NCBI RefSeq assembly: GCF_034140825.1
Contig: NC_089046.1
Location: 1,192,001 to 1,256,000, forward strand
Direction of reading: 5' to 3'
DNA from: Oryza sativa Japonica Group
Lineage: Eukaryota > Streptophyta > Magnoliopsida > Poales > Poaceae
Length of the DNA: 64,000 nucleotides
Shown here: one piece after another, positions 23,194-35,650 of the stretch
How the letters are laid out: each line of letters starts with the position of its first letter
Position numbering within the stretch: the first letter of the stretch is position 1
Made by a program: the position numbers and the translations under genes
Notes under the pieces: generated by a model
Told to the model about the DNA's origin: nothing
What the model saw: the letters and a program-made list of their open reading frames with translations, nothing else
The model's database searches: none

Positions 23194-24953
23194 TGACATG
23201 TGCTTGTCTAGCGCTAATGATTCTTTCAGTTCCCATGAAGATGGGAGCTTGAGGCTTGATTCCTTGATTAAACACTCTAAAATAAAGGAGCTTGAGGGCT
23301 GGTGGAGTGGTAGATCGATCTGGTGGTACATGGCATGTTCTATTTTCCTCATCACCCCACATGATCTTCACTCAGTTAGGGATAGCAGCCTGGCAAAAAT
23401 TGCTTGATTTTCAGAGTTTACTTGTTCAACGGCTGTGTTTTATGTGTTACTGAAGGGAAGATTGTTTGCTGAGTGTAACTGCTCCATTATTAGCAAATGA
23501 TAGATCAATAGATTCAGATGGAAACCTGATTCTAACACACAAGGGGCAAGGTATATTTGCTTGCTGATTTTCATACTAGATAGATGGAATCGATGCTTGT
23601 ATTTGTATTCCCATAAGCTTGCAGTTTCTATTGTAGGGTAGTGTTGTAATCAATCTTGTACCATTGCAGTTACTTGATATTTTTAGTGTAACTGATAAGT
23701 GTCTTCCTTGTTATTTTTTGTGCAGTCATCATAACTTCAGACCTATTGTTGCATTTCGTTTTCTTAGTCACAGTAGATGACTGCAAACCTAGAATATGCA
23801 TCCTTATCTTGGTCAGGTAGATGTCTGTAAAGTGTAAACTTTGAATATGCATTATACTATTTCCTAACCATTGTGTGTTGTGATGCTTTCGTAATCTCGA
23901 TTAATTGATTGACATACAACGGGATCTGCTTTATGTGCTGGGGTTATTAGTTATTTCATTTCCTGGTTTCTCTCTATTGAGTGAAGTGAACTATGTAATA
24001 AGTGCGGTAGCTTCCTTGAAGATAAGGTTGGGATTCTTCCCAAATACAATGGGATCTGCTATATTGTTCTTTTGCTTGATAAAATTCAGCTAGAGATTAG
24101 CTAATCTAGCAACCTGCATCCTGGTCATTTATCACTCTAAATAAAAACTTCATTTATTCAATGCACTGGTCCATTGCTGTTGCGTTTCATTGTTCATGCA
24201 ATAAGAACAAGATACTGTTTCAGAACAAATCCTTTTGTGACAGATATTTTATAGTGATTTCCAGCCCAAAGGGTATAGCCAATTCCTTCTAATTTTGTTA
24301 TTAATCAGAAGGGATTCCAGTCCAGACATTGATAGGAGGCCAACTTCAGTTTTTCGAACCAACGTGATTACATGACATTTCTCAATCAATTACTACAGGT
24401 CTACAACTTCACAGCCTCACAGGGCTAAGATGAATAGAAGAAATAAAATTTAGCAGATATTCAATTCTAATAATCCAAATGGAAAAGTTGCCCTTTTCTC
24501 TTTGTGGTTTGCTCCCTGCCAATGTTGAAGTTTCTATCGTAGTCTTGTAGATCTGGATCAAGTCAATAAAATTGTGACTTTGTTAAAGAACTAACTGTTT
24601 TTCTTTTTCTGTGTGAAGATGTTCAGTTGAGTAAGGTTTGTGACTATGAAGACCTTGGTTTTCTGTGAGTTCTCTTACAGTTCGACAAGGCTTGGGCCAA
24701 TCTCTTTGGATAAAAGGAAATTGAACTACAATTCCTACCTTTCTGAAATTTGGTCATAGTCCCTAAAATGGCTTGCTGTTTGATGTTATAGGTAGTAGGG
24801 GAAATTCTATTCTACATTCTTGGTTCTTACAATATTACATTCTTACTCAGGCATGCTGTTTGCTACGTTCTGTTCCTCCATTTCAGCTCATCATGTAAAA
24901 TTTCTAGTATCAAGATACCTTGTTTGCTGTTCCATGTTTGTGAACATGTTTTA
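23194..24953. other. CDC45 3' flank and spacer
   Basis: Mostly AT-rich; the first part is presumably the CDC45 3' UTR. No further gene or bounded repeat is visible. Confidence 0.45.
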
Positions 24954-25169
24954 GGGCTTGTTTGGGGAGTTTAAGATTCTAAGAAGCAACTGATTGGTAT
25001 GGTAGCCAGCTTCTGAGAATTTGGAAAAGCTGGATTTTCCAGCTTCTAGTTCATTTTCTGGATTCTACAACTACAACTTTTTAGAATCTGGACCAAAAGC
25101 TGGACTGTTTGAGGGAGCTTCTGATTCTGAGAGAAGCTGCAGCAGCTAGAAGCTCCCCCAAACAGGCCC
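24954..25169. mobile_element. Tourist/PIF-type MITE
   Basis: The ends GGGCTTGTTTGGGGAG and, inverted, GGGCCTGTTTGGGGGAG are flanked by TTA on both sides (24951-24953 and 25170-25172). The interior has AGCTTCT and GAAGCT runs forming extended self-complementarity. 216 bp, non-coding. Confidence 0.82.
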
Positions 25170-25172
25170 TTA

Positions 25173-27069
25173 GGTAGCTGGTTACAAGTCTGATCACACT
25201 GTTTTAGGTTTGTCTGTTGTTGTATATCAGATAGCTAAATGCATAGCTGTGAGCTAGAGTTGTGATAAACTGGAAATAGGTCAGGGAACGTCTTTTTTTG
25301 CCAAAGTATGGGTAAAGATAAACTTGGTGAGCTCAGCTGGGGACAAAATCATCAGATTTTGTATTCTCCCAGCAGAGCAAATAGGGATTTGCCTGTGAGT
25401 GCATGCCTGACTTGTCTGTTGGTCTATGAAATGGGCCGTGAAGTGTGCTTCTATGGGCCTTGTCACTACTCACCAGGCGGTATTGCAGAGCAGATTTCTT
25501 GGCCCATTTTGTCCTTTTTCTCTCTCCAGCTTCGCTGCTGCTCCTTGGGATGGAAGAGAAAAGAGAGGAGACCGCCGCCGGCTGCCCATCCGGTCATCCG
25601 CAGCCTCGCCGGCGCCATCGACCAAGCTTGATCGCGCCAGCATCGCAGGAAACTTTGCCGGTAGCCACTCAACATCCTCCATTTATTATTTCTATCTCTT
25701 TTATAAATAAACTTTTCTGTTGCGTTGCACGTCAGTAGGTCAGTAACACAAATTTTACCGAGCGTTCTAGATATATATACAGGGCGTCAAGATAAATTCC
25801 CTTCAACTTTCAGAAAAGAAAAGGAGAAACCATCCTTTCTCCAAAAGTTCCGTCATTCCCTGAACCAAATTCGCCCATATAATTCGCGGAAATTGCTATG
25901 ATGTTCCCCATTTATAGCTCATAAGTTCATGTGCTTGTTCCAAAATGACCTAGTCCACTGATCAAGGATAAGGGTATGTTGACTAACCTTTTAACTGAAT
26001 TTGATGCAACAAGGACAAGTTCAAGTTTTGAAAATGACATGACATCTAACAATGTAATCCCTCAGCTGGTATGAGTCCTTTCTGTAGGAAAGGGTACCAT
26101 ATACATATACGGTTGCTATCACATATCATCACTTTGATTGGTAACGGTTAATTCAAATCAGTGCTTTGTATGTGTGTTTAGTTTCCATCAATCGGAAAAG
26201 CCACTTTCAACTAGGTTTATCCATACCTTGCTAGTGTTGTTTATGTGGTCTGAACCTGATGTTCTCCTGTAGGTTAAGTAGGTCGTTCTCAATCGCCAAA
26301 CCACAAAATAATTGCTCAAATTTCAGAGTTATATTCCTGTACGACTTGCAACCAATTAGTGGTCCTATGCTAATTCTATGTGACTGGAATAATTAGTGTG
26401 ATGTTTCCCTTTAAATTCTGATTGACGAGGCACAAGGCTACTAAAAGTAGGCATGCTCGTAACAGCATTTGTTATTCTATATTTACAACTGCACATCATT
26501 TTCTTTAGAAAACATACATCATTGGTTCTCTTGAGCTTCAAGAACCACTACGCTGATGATGCAACAACTTCCACTCAGATCTAAGAGCATGATGCTCGTT
26601 ACTTGTTTTACGCGAAGTCTTATCAAAAGTGTTCATGGAATTCATCTAGTAGTCAACAGTAGAAGTCAAATCCCTATTAACTGATAATAAACCAATCGAA
26701 AATCACAACTGATTGGTCAAGATTCCCTGGCAGTAAATTTTCTTATGTTGGTTGAAATGGCCTTCTATTGAGTTAGAAAATTCCAATTTGTCCTTTTATG
26801 CAGATGCTCTTAATTAATCTCTTTTAGTTACTTGTAAAATGGCCTTAACCTTTTTCTTAATCTCTTATGATTTGTCTCCTTGAAGCTAAGTCTTTTATTT
26901 TTAACAAATCTATTTTGGAGTTGATGGTTTCGAGAGAAAAAAAAACAATTGGGTTTACAGGTTATTGATTTCTTGTTATTTTCTTAAAGACACTTGAGAA
27001 TGTGGTGCGAAGGGTGGCAAAATTTGCACAATCCATTGTTCATCGCTGGATGGATGGAATACTGGCTCC
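25173..27069. other. Spacer with one GC-rich, site II-containing island
   Basis: A GC-richer patch at about 25430-25640 has TGGGCC/GGCCCA at 25434, 25457 and 25501 and a short open frame beginning MEEKREETAAG. It resembles the 5' end of a grass gene but no protein family is recognisable. The rest is AT-rich and featureless to me. Confidence 0.3.
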
Positions 27070-27084
27070 AGCTGGCCAAACTCT

Positions 27085-27334
27085 TTTGCCGGGTTGGCGG
27101 AAGGACGCCAACCAAATTTCATTAAGATAAAAGAGAGTTATATAGGTATACACGACATTAAACTGCCGAGTCGGGGAAGACCCCGAAACAGAAGAAAAAC
27201 AAAACTATTTACAGGGAGCTAGAGACCAAGTTGCTACTCCTCGCTATCAAAAATACCGGCCGCTCTCCAGATCGAAACTTCTTCTTTGATGTCAGCCACC
27301 AAAAGTTCAACCACTTTCGGTTTGTCCTCAAAGA
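27085..27334 (-). mobile_element. 5'-truncated LINE 3' end
   Basis: The segment is flanked by 15-bp direct repeats AGCTGGCCAAACTCT (27070-27084 and 27335-27349). Read on the minus strand, it begins with the end of an open frame (LLVADIKEEVSIWRAAGIF). That stretch resembles the C-terminal tail of plant LINE ORF2 proteins; it then runs through a 3' UTR into a short A-rich end. The long target repeats indicate one insertion event of an already truncated copy. Confidence 0.7.
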
Positions 27335-27349
27335 AGCTGGCCAAACTCT

Positions 27350-28862
27350 CAATGTTGTAGAGATTCTGGGAACCAATGTTAACTGACCAATCCCTGATAT
27401 CTCTTCTGACTCAGGTCATATATACCACATGACAGTCACCTATCGTAGTTGTACCTATCTCAAAATGCTCAATCAACTCATATGCCTAAAATGATAAATT
27501 CATATTAATGTTTCCAACAAGTAGATAGTGCTATCTATCATTTTTTCTACTTGCAGAGGACACTAGATATGCCAAATGGTTCAACATCTTAATCTAGCTC
27601 TCTGCTCTTGAATGGGACCTTGACATTTTTGTTGGAACATATAGCAGGGTAACAGGGATTGTGCCACCACATATCAGGCCAATTGATAGTGCACCGTTGG
27701 GAAAATCTGCATCGCATAGTTGGTTACGGGACAACTCTCCCATAAATGTAGATCTGCCTAAGATGTGATGCACCAAATAAGGTTCTGAAAAATGGTTTAT
27801 TTTGTCTTTGCTTTATGGTATAAATAAACATTGTTGGCTTACCTAACAAATTAACGATGTTTCATGAATGGAGGCATATCGTATTGGATATGTTATATAA
27901 GATGGTTCTGCACAGAGTATGTTATCAAAATCCAGGTAACTAGAAAGCACCAACCTTGTTGCGGCTCTATGTTATACTAGCTTTCTCTACTAAATTCCAA
28001 TCTTAAGTATGTAAGAGCGTCACATATTTTTTGAATATTCATTAATTTTGGCTAGCAGTCCTCAAATACTAACATGTGTATCATAGCAGATGTAGCTACA
28101 TTTATTTCTGAGAATAGACATCTTCAACTTGTGTATCTTTGTCTTTGTACTCTTTCTAGTTTGTTGTCACCTGTACAGATAGATACGAGATCCATCCACT
28201 TATCCAACAACTCCAAATGATTATTGATTACTGATAAGCATTGCACTCTATGCAACCACTCCAAAGTATATGGCACTATAGGTTTCTTGAAGAAAAGGTA
28301 CATTAGCAATGTGCAACATCAGAATATACTGATGGTGGATCTTCTTGCTCTTTTTAGCTATCGCATTTAAGAAGTCTTACTTCTGAGCATGACAATATTT
28401 GTTTAAAAAGAACGATGCACATCACATTCTTATAATAGCAAGGTAACAGGATTGTAAGTCTTTACTGAAGGCATTAGCTAGGGTGTTCAGGCAGTCATGC
28501 TCAATAGCAAAAGAATTGGCTTGCTGAGGTGGTCCTTGTGGTGCTAGTTTGGTTAGTAGTTGGGAGGTAAGCTACTCACTCTTTGTGATGATTATGCTGT
28601 AGGTTTGTCCTTTCATGTGAACTAATATATGAACAAACTGAAGAACTGCCTAAAGGTGTCCTTGCTGCAACGATGTTATGAATAATAGGCTGAGCCGACA
28701 TTATTATCTTGTAATGTATATTCCATACCACTTAGTGTTTTTCTCTGAAACTATATCTATACTGTACGTACTATACTATATAATTCACAAAGTTGGTTAT
28801 ATTTTCATTTTTGAATGGATAGATCTTCTGGAAAAGTTCATGAACAATTATTTTTTGTTCTT
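27350..28862. other. Intergenic, nothing recognised
   Basis: AT-rich DNA with no supported gene. Confidence 0.4.
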
Positions 28863-28870
28863 TCAATTTC

Positions 28871-29011
28871 GGGGCAATTGCAAATTTACCACTGCTTTGA
28901 ATTGTTATTGCAAAACTGCCACTAGAAAATTACAAAAATGCCACTGGAACTGTCATTCGAGTGGCATCCTTGCAAAATTGAAAAAACCGGTGGCAAATTT
29001 GCAAATGCCCC
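28871..29011. mobile_element. Short foldback MITE
   Basis: GGGGCAATTGCAAATTTACC at the left is inverted at the right as GGTGGCAAATTTGCAAATGCCCC. The repeat TCAATTTC occurs at 28863-28870 and, one base off the end, at 29013-29020. This 141-bp element has alternating TTGCAAA and GCCACT motifs. The superfamily is unclear; the 8-9 bp flank suggests MULE or hAT. Confidence 0.62.
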
Positions 29012-29020
29012 ATCAATTTC

Positions 29021-31154
29021 TCATAGGTCATGGTTATATCTCTCCTTGTTGCAAATTTAATGGTTTCGACAATGGAAAGTGGGGTCAAGCATTTAGGTGG
29101 TGTTACTTAGTGGAGTAGTTTTTACTAACCATCCCCACGGAATGGAAAATTAGTACAATGGTACCATTTTACACTTTTCTGGCAAAATGTATCTACTTAT
29201 TTTTTAAACTAAACCGGAATAAGAATTACCAATTGTGTTTCAATAAGTAGAAGTAAAAACTCAGACGGGTTACAAGGAAAAGAAAAACAACTACCTGCGG
29301 TCAGCTGAACAACCACACAGCACACACAACAACTTACAATACCATGCTCTTTAAATTGGCAATATAATCTATTTAGTCTTGAATCAAGTCCTGGTGCAAT
29401 GTTTGCTCTGTACAGACCCCCCCCCTCTCAATTAGACACTGAATTAAAACTGTCTTCCTACGTACAAAAATCTGTGGCTGATTTTTTTTTACTCAGAGTT
29501 ATTTTGACTAGTAAAGTAGTGGAACTATTAGCAGAGTGAATATTTTCTTGAGTAATTAAGAAGGTGATTCTAATGTCTTGAGTAACTATTATAAACTAGC
29601 CGACTATTTCATCCACAGCTACACATCTTGATTTGGTTTTACATTGTAACGTGGTAAGTTTTTGTGCCATTGTGTGGTTATAAAAAAAATGCTAGGAGTT
29701 TGCTAGTCACCATTTACTTGATTTTCTAGCAAGGTTTGGAGATGTAAAGATAAGTTAACCCATGCTCACTTTTGTGTTGTCAGGTTTAGCATAGATTTTA
29801 CCTTGTCATATAAATCCATTTTTTACAAAATCTGGATTGGAAGCCATTCCTGAGTTACCTGAGATTCTTTCTTGATTAAAATATTGATGCATGAAAATAT
29901 TTGGGTCCTTGATCTTTTTTACAACACCTGCCTATTAAAGATGAATTAAATACCTGATAACAACACTATTCTTACACATTGTATGAGTCCCTTTCATATG
30001 CTGTGTATACATACTCATCAGGATACCTATAGCTGGGGTCAAATCGGTGTCAACAGAATTCTACTTCAAGTATGTGCCATTATTCTGACAGAAATACGAT
30101 GGCAACTTATGCCTGCTAATTGACGAAGTAGTTACAGAATGTGCACTTGGACTTGTCAAGAACTAGTTCTCTACACATTAAGACTCCTTTTGCTGTTAGT
30201 GTCGATGAACTACTTTGAGGTATAGTTTTGCAGTTAGACTGCCATGCTATTGGCTGTTGACTACCACTGATCTTTATCTTTTTGGAATGGATTTTGTTCA
30301 TACACCAGTAGCACTACCTCCACTTTCAGAACTGAACGTCGGTTTTACTTTCTGTCACAAAATGCATATGATGTGTCAATTGTTCTTAATTTGACAAGGC
30401 TAATGCTTACATTTTCCTGGTTACTGTTGTGCTACAGGATGCTTCCTGGAAGAATGAATTGAGCTTGTCTATGTACTCCCCCGAGGTTACACAGATAGAC
30501 CTCTCATACTTATGGTAGCTGCCGGTTGGTTGTCATGGCACACTCCCTTGGCAACTCTTAATTACACGTGAGCTATATTTGTACTGCCTTGGTCCCGTAT
30601 CTACTCTGATGGATACATGAAGACTGAGATGTATACTTCCACTCAATACCATGTTGTCAAGAATTGCAGTTCCTTTCCTTTTTCTAATTTCTACTATTAA
30701 GCATTTAAGCATTACTTTCTTTTTCTGGAGAGATCATTTTACAGGGTGATTTGAACATACAGTAATTATGGCCAAGCCTTCGATCAACTCTATACAAACT
30801 ATGCAACAAAATTTAGTTACTTCCAGAATTCCAGATGTTTTGAATTAGTAGACTTGAATCACTTGAACATCTGGAGATCTTGAGAGTATTTTTCTTTCTG
30901 AACCGGTATGGTTGATCATAATGCTTTCCTTTCTTGGCAGGACTGAAGGATTGGAGTCCTGCATTTGTTGAAGAACTCCATGAAGGTATCAAATGTGCTT
31001 CTTATGGACCATGGCACTATGGCAGCAATGCCAGCATGGTTGGATGTGGTTGGGCCAGGAAAAATGTAACCTGGTCGGCCTCACCCCGCTGGTCCAAAGC
31101 CTGCCTGATCTGGGGCTGGAACACAAAAAAGCACATAGCTGCTGTACAAAGCTA
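29021..31154. other. Intergenic, no supported protein gene
   Basis: AT-rich. A short open stretch near 30942-31140 follows a plausible acceptor (TTGGCAG) but shows no family similarity. I do not annotate it as coding. Confidence 0.35.
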
Positions 31155-31281
31155 CTCCCTCTGTTTTACAATGTAAGTCATTCTAGCATTTCCCATATTC
31201 ATATTGATGTTAATAAATCTAGATAACATCAATATGAATATGAGAAATGCTAGAATGACTTATATTGTGAAACGGAGGAAG
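31155..31281. mobile_element. Stowaway MITE
   Basis: A nearly perfect 127-bp palindrome with ends CTCCCTCTGTTTTACAATG and its inverse, flanked by TA (31153-31154 and 31282-31283). High arm identity implies a fairly young copy. Confidence 0.93.
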
Positions 31282-31283
31282 TA

Positions 31284-33023
31284 GCTGATTGGCGTCAGGC
31301 AGTTGAGAATATCACCGAGCCAGGCTAGGACAGGTTGAGACTTCATCAGCTTAATTGTTCATGCAATGCCAGGTTTTCCTCTCGTCTTACGTACAATTTA
31401 ATAGGCGATCTGGAGTTTGTAATTTGTACACTGAAGCAGGTTCACTAGGCAGAAGCAGAGGATTCTGCAGGTTAGCATAAAAGGGACGTGTAACAGAGAG
31501 AGACACGACACAGGCCATGTCATAATCAGGTATAATCACTCAATTTGCTGGACATCGACCACTATTCTCAGTAGTGCAGTACCATCTATGAGTTTTAGTT
31601 GATGTTTAACAAGCTAACGCTGCATTTGCTGTGATGCTGATGACTACCTAGAGTAGCTATGCACCATCAACACACAAGTTTCTGAAGCCTAGCTATTTGC
31701 AAAAATATACTCATAGAGAGGGACCTGACCTGTCCAATTGCCCTAACATTGGTGTAATTTGCAGGGTAGGTCCGGCATTAAACGAAAGATTAGGGCACTG
31801 TTTATCTTTGCACTCAATGAATGAGAACAGGGCAAGAAAAAAAAGTTGGGAGCTGATTTCGTTTGCACTGAATGTGATCGGGGGACCAACACAGTTGCCG
31901 ACAGGTAAGGAGTCTGTTTAAGCTTCTTCTCTCCGCAGCTGCTTTGTAAGAATAGTATAGTATCTGCATTCATATGGGCATACGGCAAGTACATAAGAGG
32001 ACGAAGAAACTGTTTCATAAATCATTGCACCAGCCCACTCCATTCAGGAACAAAAAATAAACTGGAACTTTCACCATTTCCCTCTGGTCTCACAGTCGTT
32101 TTAAAAGGTGTGCACTCAACACGAGTTAACTTTGACCATAAAAAATCATATTTACAATATCTTTTTTAGTATTACACATGTAATTTTGTAAAATTTCTGC
32201 TAAAGAACTAGATAGCCATATTTGTATAATGTTGACTTTAAAAACATTCAAAATAATTTTGTTTTGAGACAAGAAGGAGCACTTATTACTTTGTTAGTAG
32301 AGAAATTTTATAATCTTAAGAGGCACCAAAATTTTTTAACGCAAATTTTCGTATCTCTTGATACCAGAAATATAAGAGATATCAAATTTTACATTAGAAA
32401 ATATGGTACCTTCTGGCACTTCCTTAGGGCAGCCACAATGCAGACATAAACGTGAGTCTTAATTAAACCTCTAAAGTGAACTTTATACATTATGAGAGTA
32501 GTCCAATTACCATCTAACATTGCTGAAATTGTGGAAACTAGAAATTAAGAATTAGGAAAGGAAGATAAGATTGTCATTTTAAAGACCTCTTTAATCCAAA
32601 CAGGAGTCTAACAATAATGGATTGGATAGGGATTTTGACAACGATATTATATTCCAATATTCCAGCTCTTTGTGCATGATAGGTTGGCTACTGGAGACAC
32701 TCTGTGGAAATAATTTTATGAATTCATTCGAAAAAATGAATAAGAAATAATCTTGATGAGTTACATCATGCTTACATATATAATCACACCTGTTAATTCC
32801 TGTTGATATCTCTTATTCTTGTGCTGACGTTTGATGCCAGTGACACACGTACAACCGGTCACACATCCAAAACTACAAATAAAACAAATCTTCTAGCTTC
32901 AAGTATAGTAACAACAATAGTTTAACCTAGACATGCATCTAGCTAATTAATGTAAAATTAATTATTGATGTGCACAGTATACGTATCGAATGTGACAGTG
33001 TTTTCTTTCATTACTTGAGCTAA
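31284..33023. other. Intergenic and 3' flank of the MYB gene
   Basis: AT-rich DNA. No gene or bounded repeat is supported; the last part is presumably the MYB 3' UTR. Confidence 0.4.
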
Positions 33024-34092
33024 TTAAAACATCATTGGGACGGAGCAGCAACCGTCGGAGAGGTCCATGAGGTCGGCGACCTGCTCCGCCGCCGCCTCGT
33101 CGAACAGCCACTTCTCGATCGATGACAGCGGCGGCGCTGCCTGGTTCATCAGCTGCTGCTTGCTCTCGTCGCCGTAGCCGCCGCCATAGCCGCCGTACTC
33201 CATGAACGACGCCGGCTGCTGCTGCTGGTGCTGCTGATGAACGTCGAAGCAGCAGTCCAGGTCGGCGCCGGACATGCAGTCGAAGGACGACAGCAAGGGG
33301 TTGCCGCCGACATCGACGGCGGGCTTGACGTCGTCGTAATAGCCGCTGTCATAGTGCTGCAGCGGTGGCGGCGGCGGCGACGGGGAGTTGGTCTTCATGA
33401 AGCCGTCGAGCAGCTTGGAGATGTTGTCCATGCTGGAGGCGTATGAGGAGGATGGGCAGTCGGCGAAGGGGGAGCGCCTAGCAATGGCTGCCATCTGGGT
33501 GACATCGGAGTTGCTGCTCACCGTGTAGCTACCGCCGGCGGCGGAGGGGAAGGTGGCGTCGGCGAAGATGGGGTGGCGGTTGGAGGATGAAGTGGAGTTG
33601 GCGGCGGCGGCGAGCTTCTTCTTGAGGTGGGTGTTCCAGTAGTTCTTGATGTCGTTGTCGGTGCGCTGGGGGAGGTAGGAGGCGATGGCGGCCCAGCGGT
33701 TGCCGAGAAGCGACTGGAGGTGGACGATGATCCCCTCCTCGTGCGCCGTGAAGTTGCCGCGCTTTATCCCCGGCCGCAGGTAGTTCGTCCACCGCAGCCT
33801 GCAGCTCTTGCTGCACCTCATCAGCCCTGCATCCATCCATCCACCCACAGCTTCAGCTTCTTCTCAGTTCATCATCGATCACCATGGCTACTTGGCTAGC
33901 TATAGTTCATCTACAAAAGAAAGTAAGAAACTACACAGAATTGGGGAATTAGGACGTACCAGTGTTGATGGGAACCGATCTCCAGTTGCCGGGGCCGTGT
34001 TCTTGGATGTAGGAGACGAGGATGATGTCCTCCTCGGGCGTCCATGGCCCCTTCTTGATCCCCTCCTTGTCGCAGCACGGCGGCCGGCCCAT
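33024..34092 (-). CDS. R2R3-MYB transcription factor (MYB60/30/94/96 group)
   Basis: Two exons, 34092-33960 and 33826-33024, give 311 aa. The intron has GT/AG ends, and the join completes [20 protein letters not shown], the usual intron position in repeat R2. Seen: [23 protein letters not shown]2 with its tryptophans, and R3 [37 protein letters not shown]. The opening and repeats match subgroup 1 and its relatives, which regulate stomatal opening, cuticular wax and stress responses; the exact role here is inference. The usual second R3 intron is absent. The variable tail has a polyproline run, a Gln/His-rich stretch and an acidic end ([21 protein letters not shown]), likely activation sequence. 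From memory it matches the rice gene called OsMYB60, so this is a reasonable but unproven name. Confidence 0.93.
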
Positions 34093-34245
34093 GGCTACAA
34101 TTCCTCACTCACTAATTAACTCTGATCCTTCCCGGATCGATCGATCGAGCTAACTACTCTTTCTGGAAGCTGCAGCTAGCTGATCGATCGATCGGTCGTC
34201 TCTCTCTGTGCTACCTGAGCTTCCGACAGTGTGCTTGAGTGTAGA

Positions 34246-34256
34246 GATATATATAG
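34246..34256 (-). promoter_or_regulatory. TATA box of the MYB gene
   Basis: TATATATA in the minus-strand context AGCTATATATATCTCT lies about 155-165 bp upstream of the ATG. The leader that would follow contains repeated GATC units (34136-34151 and 34181-34194). Confidence 0.5.
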
Positions 34257-34810
34257 CTAGGAGACTGGGGACTTTGGGAGTGAGTGAGCTCCTTTTCACT
34301 TGCTATCTCTGATGTAAGCCACTTTCTGATCGATCGATGAGATGATTTACTTTCACTTTCTAGCAAGTCAGTTGATCTGGTTATCGATCGATCGATCGAT
34401 CTGTCTGTATGTAGGATGCTTTCTCTTTCTGTCAACAGCATCACATGAATCAGTGACAATGACACGGCCACACCTTAAAGCTAGCAAGAAAGACTGTTGT
34501 ATGTCTGTATAGCTAGCTCCAACCTGTACGTACTACTGCTTGGTCTCACTGTGTCTAATTTAAAAGGCACTGACTTCTCCCATGCAAACCACCCATGGAT
34601 ATGACTAACTTAGGCCGTGTTTAGATTCCTTGGTAAAATTTTACATCCTATCACATCAAATATTTAGACACATATACGGAGTATTAAATATAGACGAAAA
34701 AATAACTAATTACACAGATTGCGCCGTTTTTTTGACAAATTGACCCTTTTCAAAAACTTAATTCGAAACTAACCCCTGCCAAAAACTTCAACCAAAACTA
34801 GGCCGTCGGC

Positions 34811-34985
34811 TCAGCGCCAAGCGCATTGGCGCTGAGGTTGGCCGTGTCAGCGCCAACGGGACTGGCGCTGACATTGTGCCACCGTGGTGGCCGGGCCGAT
34901 CCCCTAGCTGACGTGGCAGCTAACTCAGCGCCAACCGCTTCGGCGCTGAGGTGCCCAACCTCAGCGCCAAGTAAGTTGGCGCTGA
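34811..34985. repeat. Left-arm hairpin array (2 pairs)
   Basis: Four 25-bp units of the form TCAGCGCCA-N7-TGGCGCTGA (one with CGGCGCTGA) start at 34811, 34847, 34925 and 34961. Starts within each pair are exactly 36 bp apart. The stems are conserved while the 7-base loops differ (AGCGCAT, ACGGGAC, ACCGCTT, AGTAAGT). Confidence 0.9.
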
Positions 34986-35650
34986 CCTTGGCTACTTAGA
35001 GCCCGGCCGAGGCCGCCCCAGCCAGTTATTCCTCCGTTTTTTCCCCAGCCGCCCGCCTAGGGTTCGGTCGCCACCGCGTTCTCCTCGCCCAATCTCCCCC
35101 AAAAACCTCTCTAATCGAAGGTGATTTGTGCGGCATTGAGTTTGGGATCGGAAGAGAAGATAAACCCCTCTATAAACCCTAAGTTCCCCAAAGTTTTATT
35201 GGATATTTTGCATTGTTTTGGTTGTAGACGTGGTTTGATAATAGTTGGCTAAGGATGGATTATTAGATGGATAATATGGGTGGGGATGAAGTGTGGAGGT
35301 GGCATATCTTTATCCATTTGGTTGTTATTGATACATTTGACAAAATATATTTGGGATGGATGTTTGGTGATGCACTAGGGTTTGATGGGAGATGGATGTG
35401 TGGTGATGGCCTAGGATGTGGGATGGATTTGTGGTGATTGAGAGGGTTTGAAAGGGGTTGATGTGTGGTGAAGGGTAGGTAATTTGTAGGAGTAGAGTTT
35501 TTTTTTATCAATAATGTGTAGTATTTGAGTAATGTACTTATTTATTGGAAAAATTAGACATGTTGTTAGCTTTTGAAGTATTGGTATTGCAATGGTAATT
35601 ACATATTATTTTCAAGTAATTAATGTTTATGCATGGGTTAAAAATTGTAG

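Noticed and set aside
28678-29118. 146-residue open frame
   Set aside because: About a third of it is the foldback MITE at 28871-29011, and the remainder is AT-rich with no family similarity.
32050-32460. Possible worn MITE with CCCTCTGGTCTCACAGTCG start
   Set aside because: A single end-like word without an inverted partner or target duplication.
34136-34402. GATC-rich stretches as a binding-site array
   Set aside because: They are simple GATC microsatellite runs in the MYB leader and promoter; nothing indicates a specific function.
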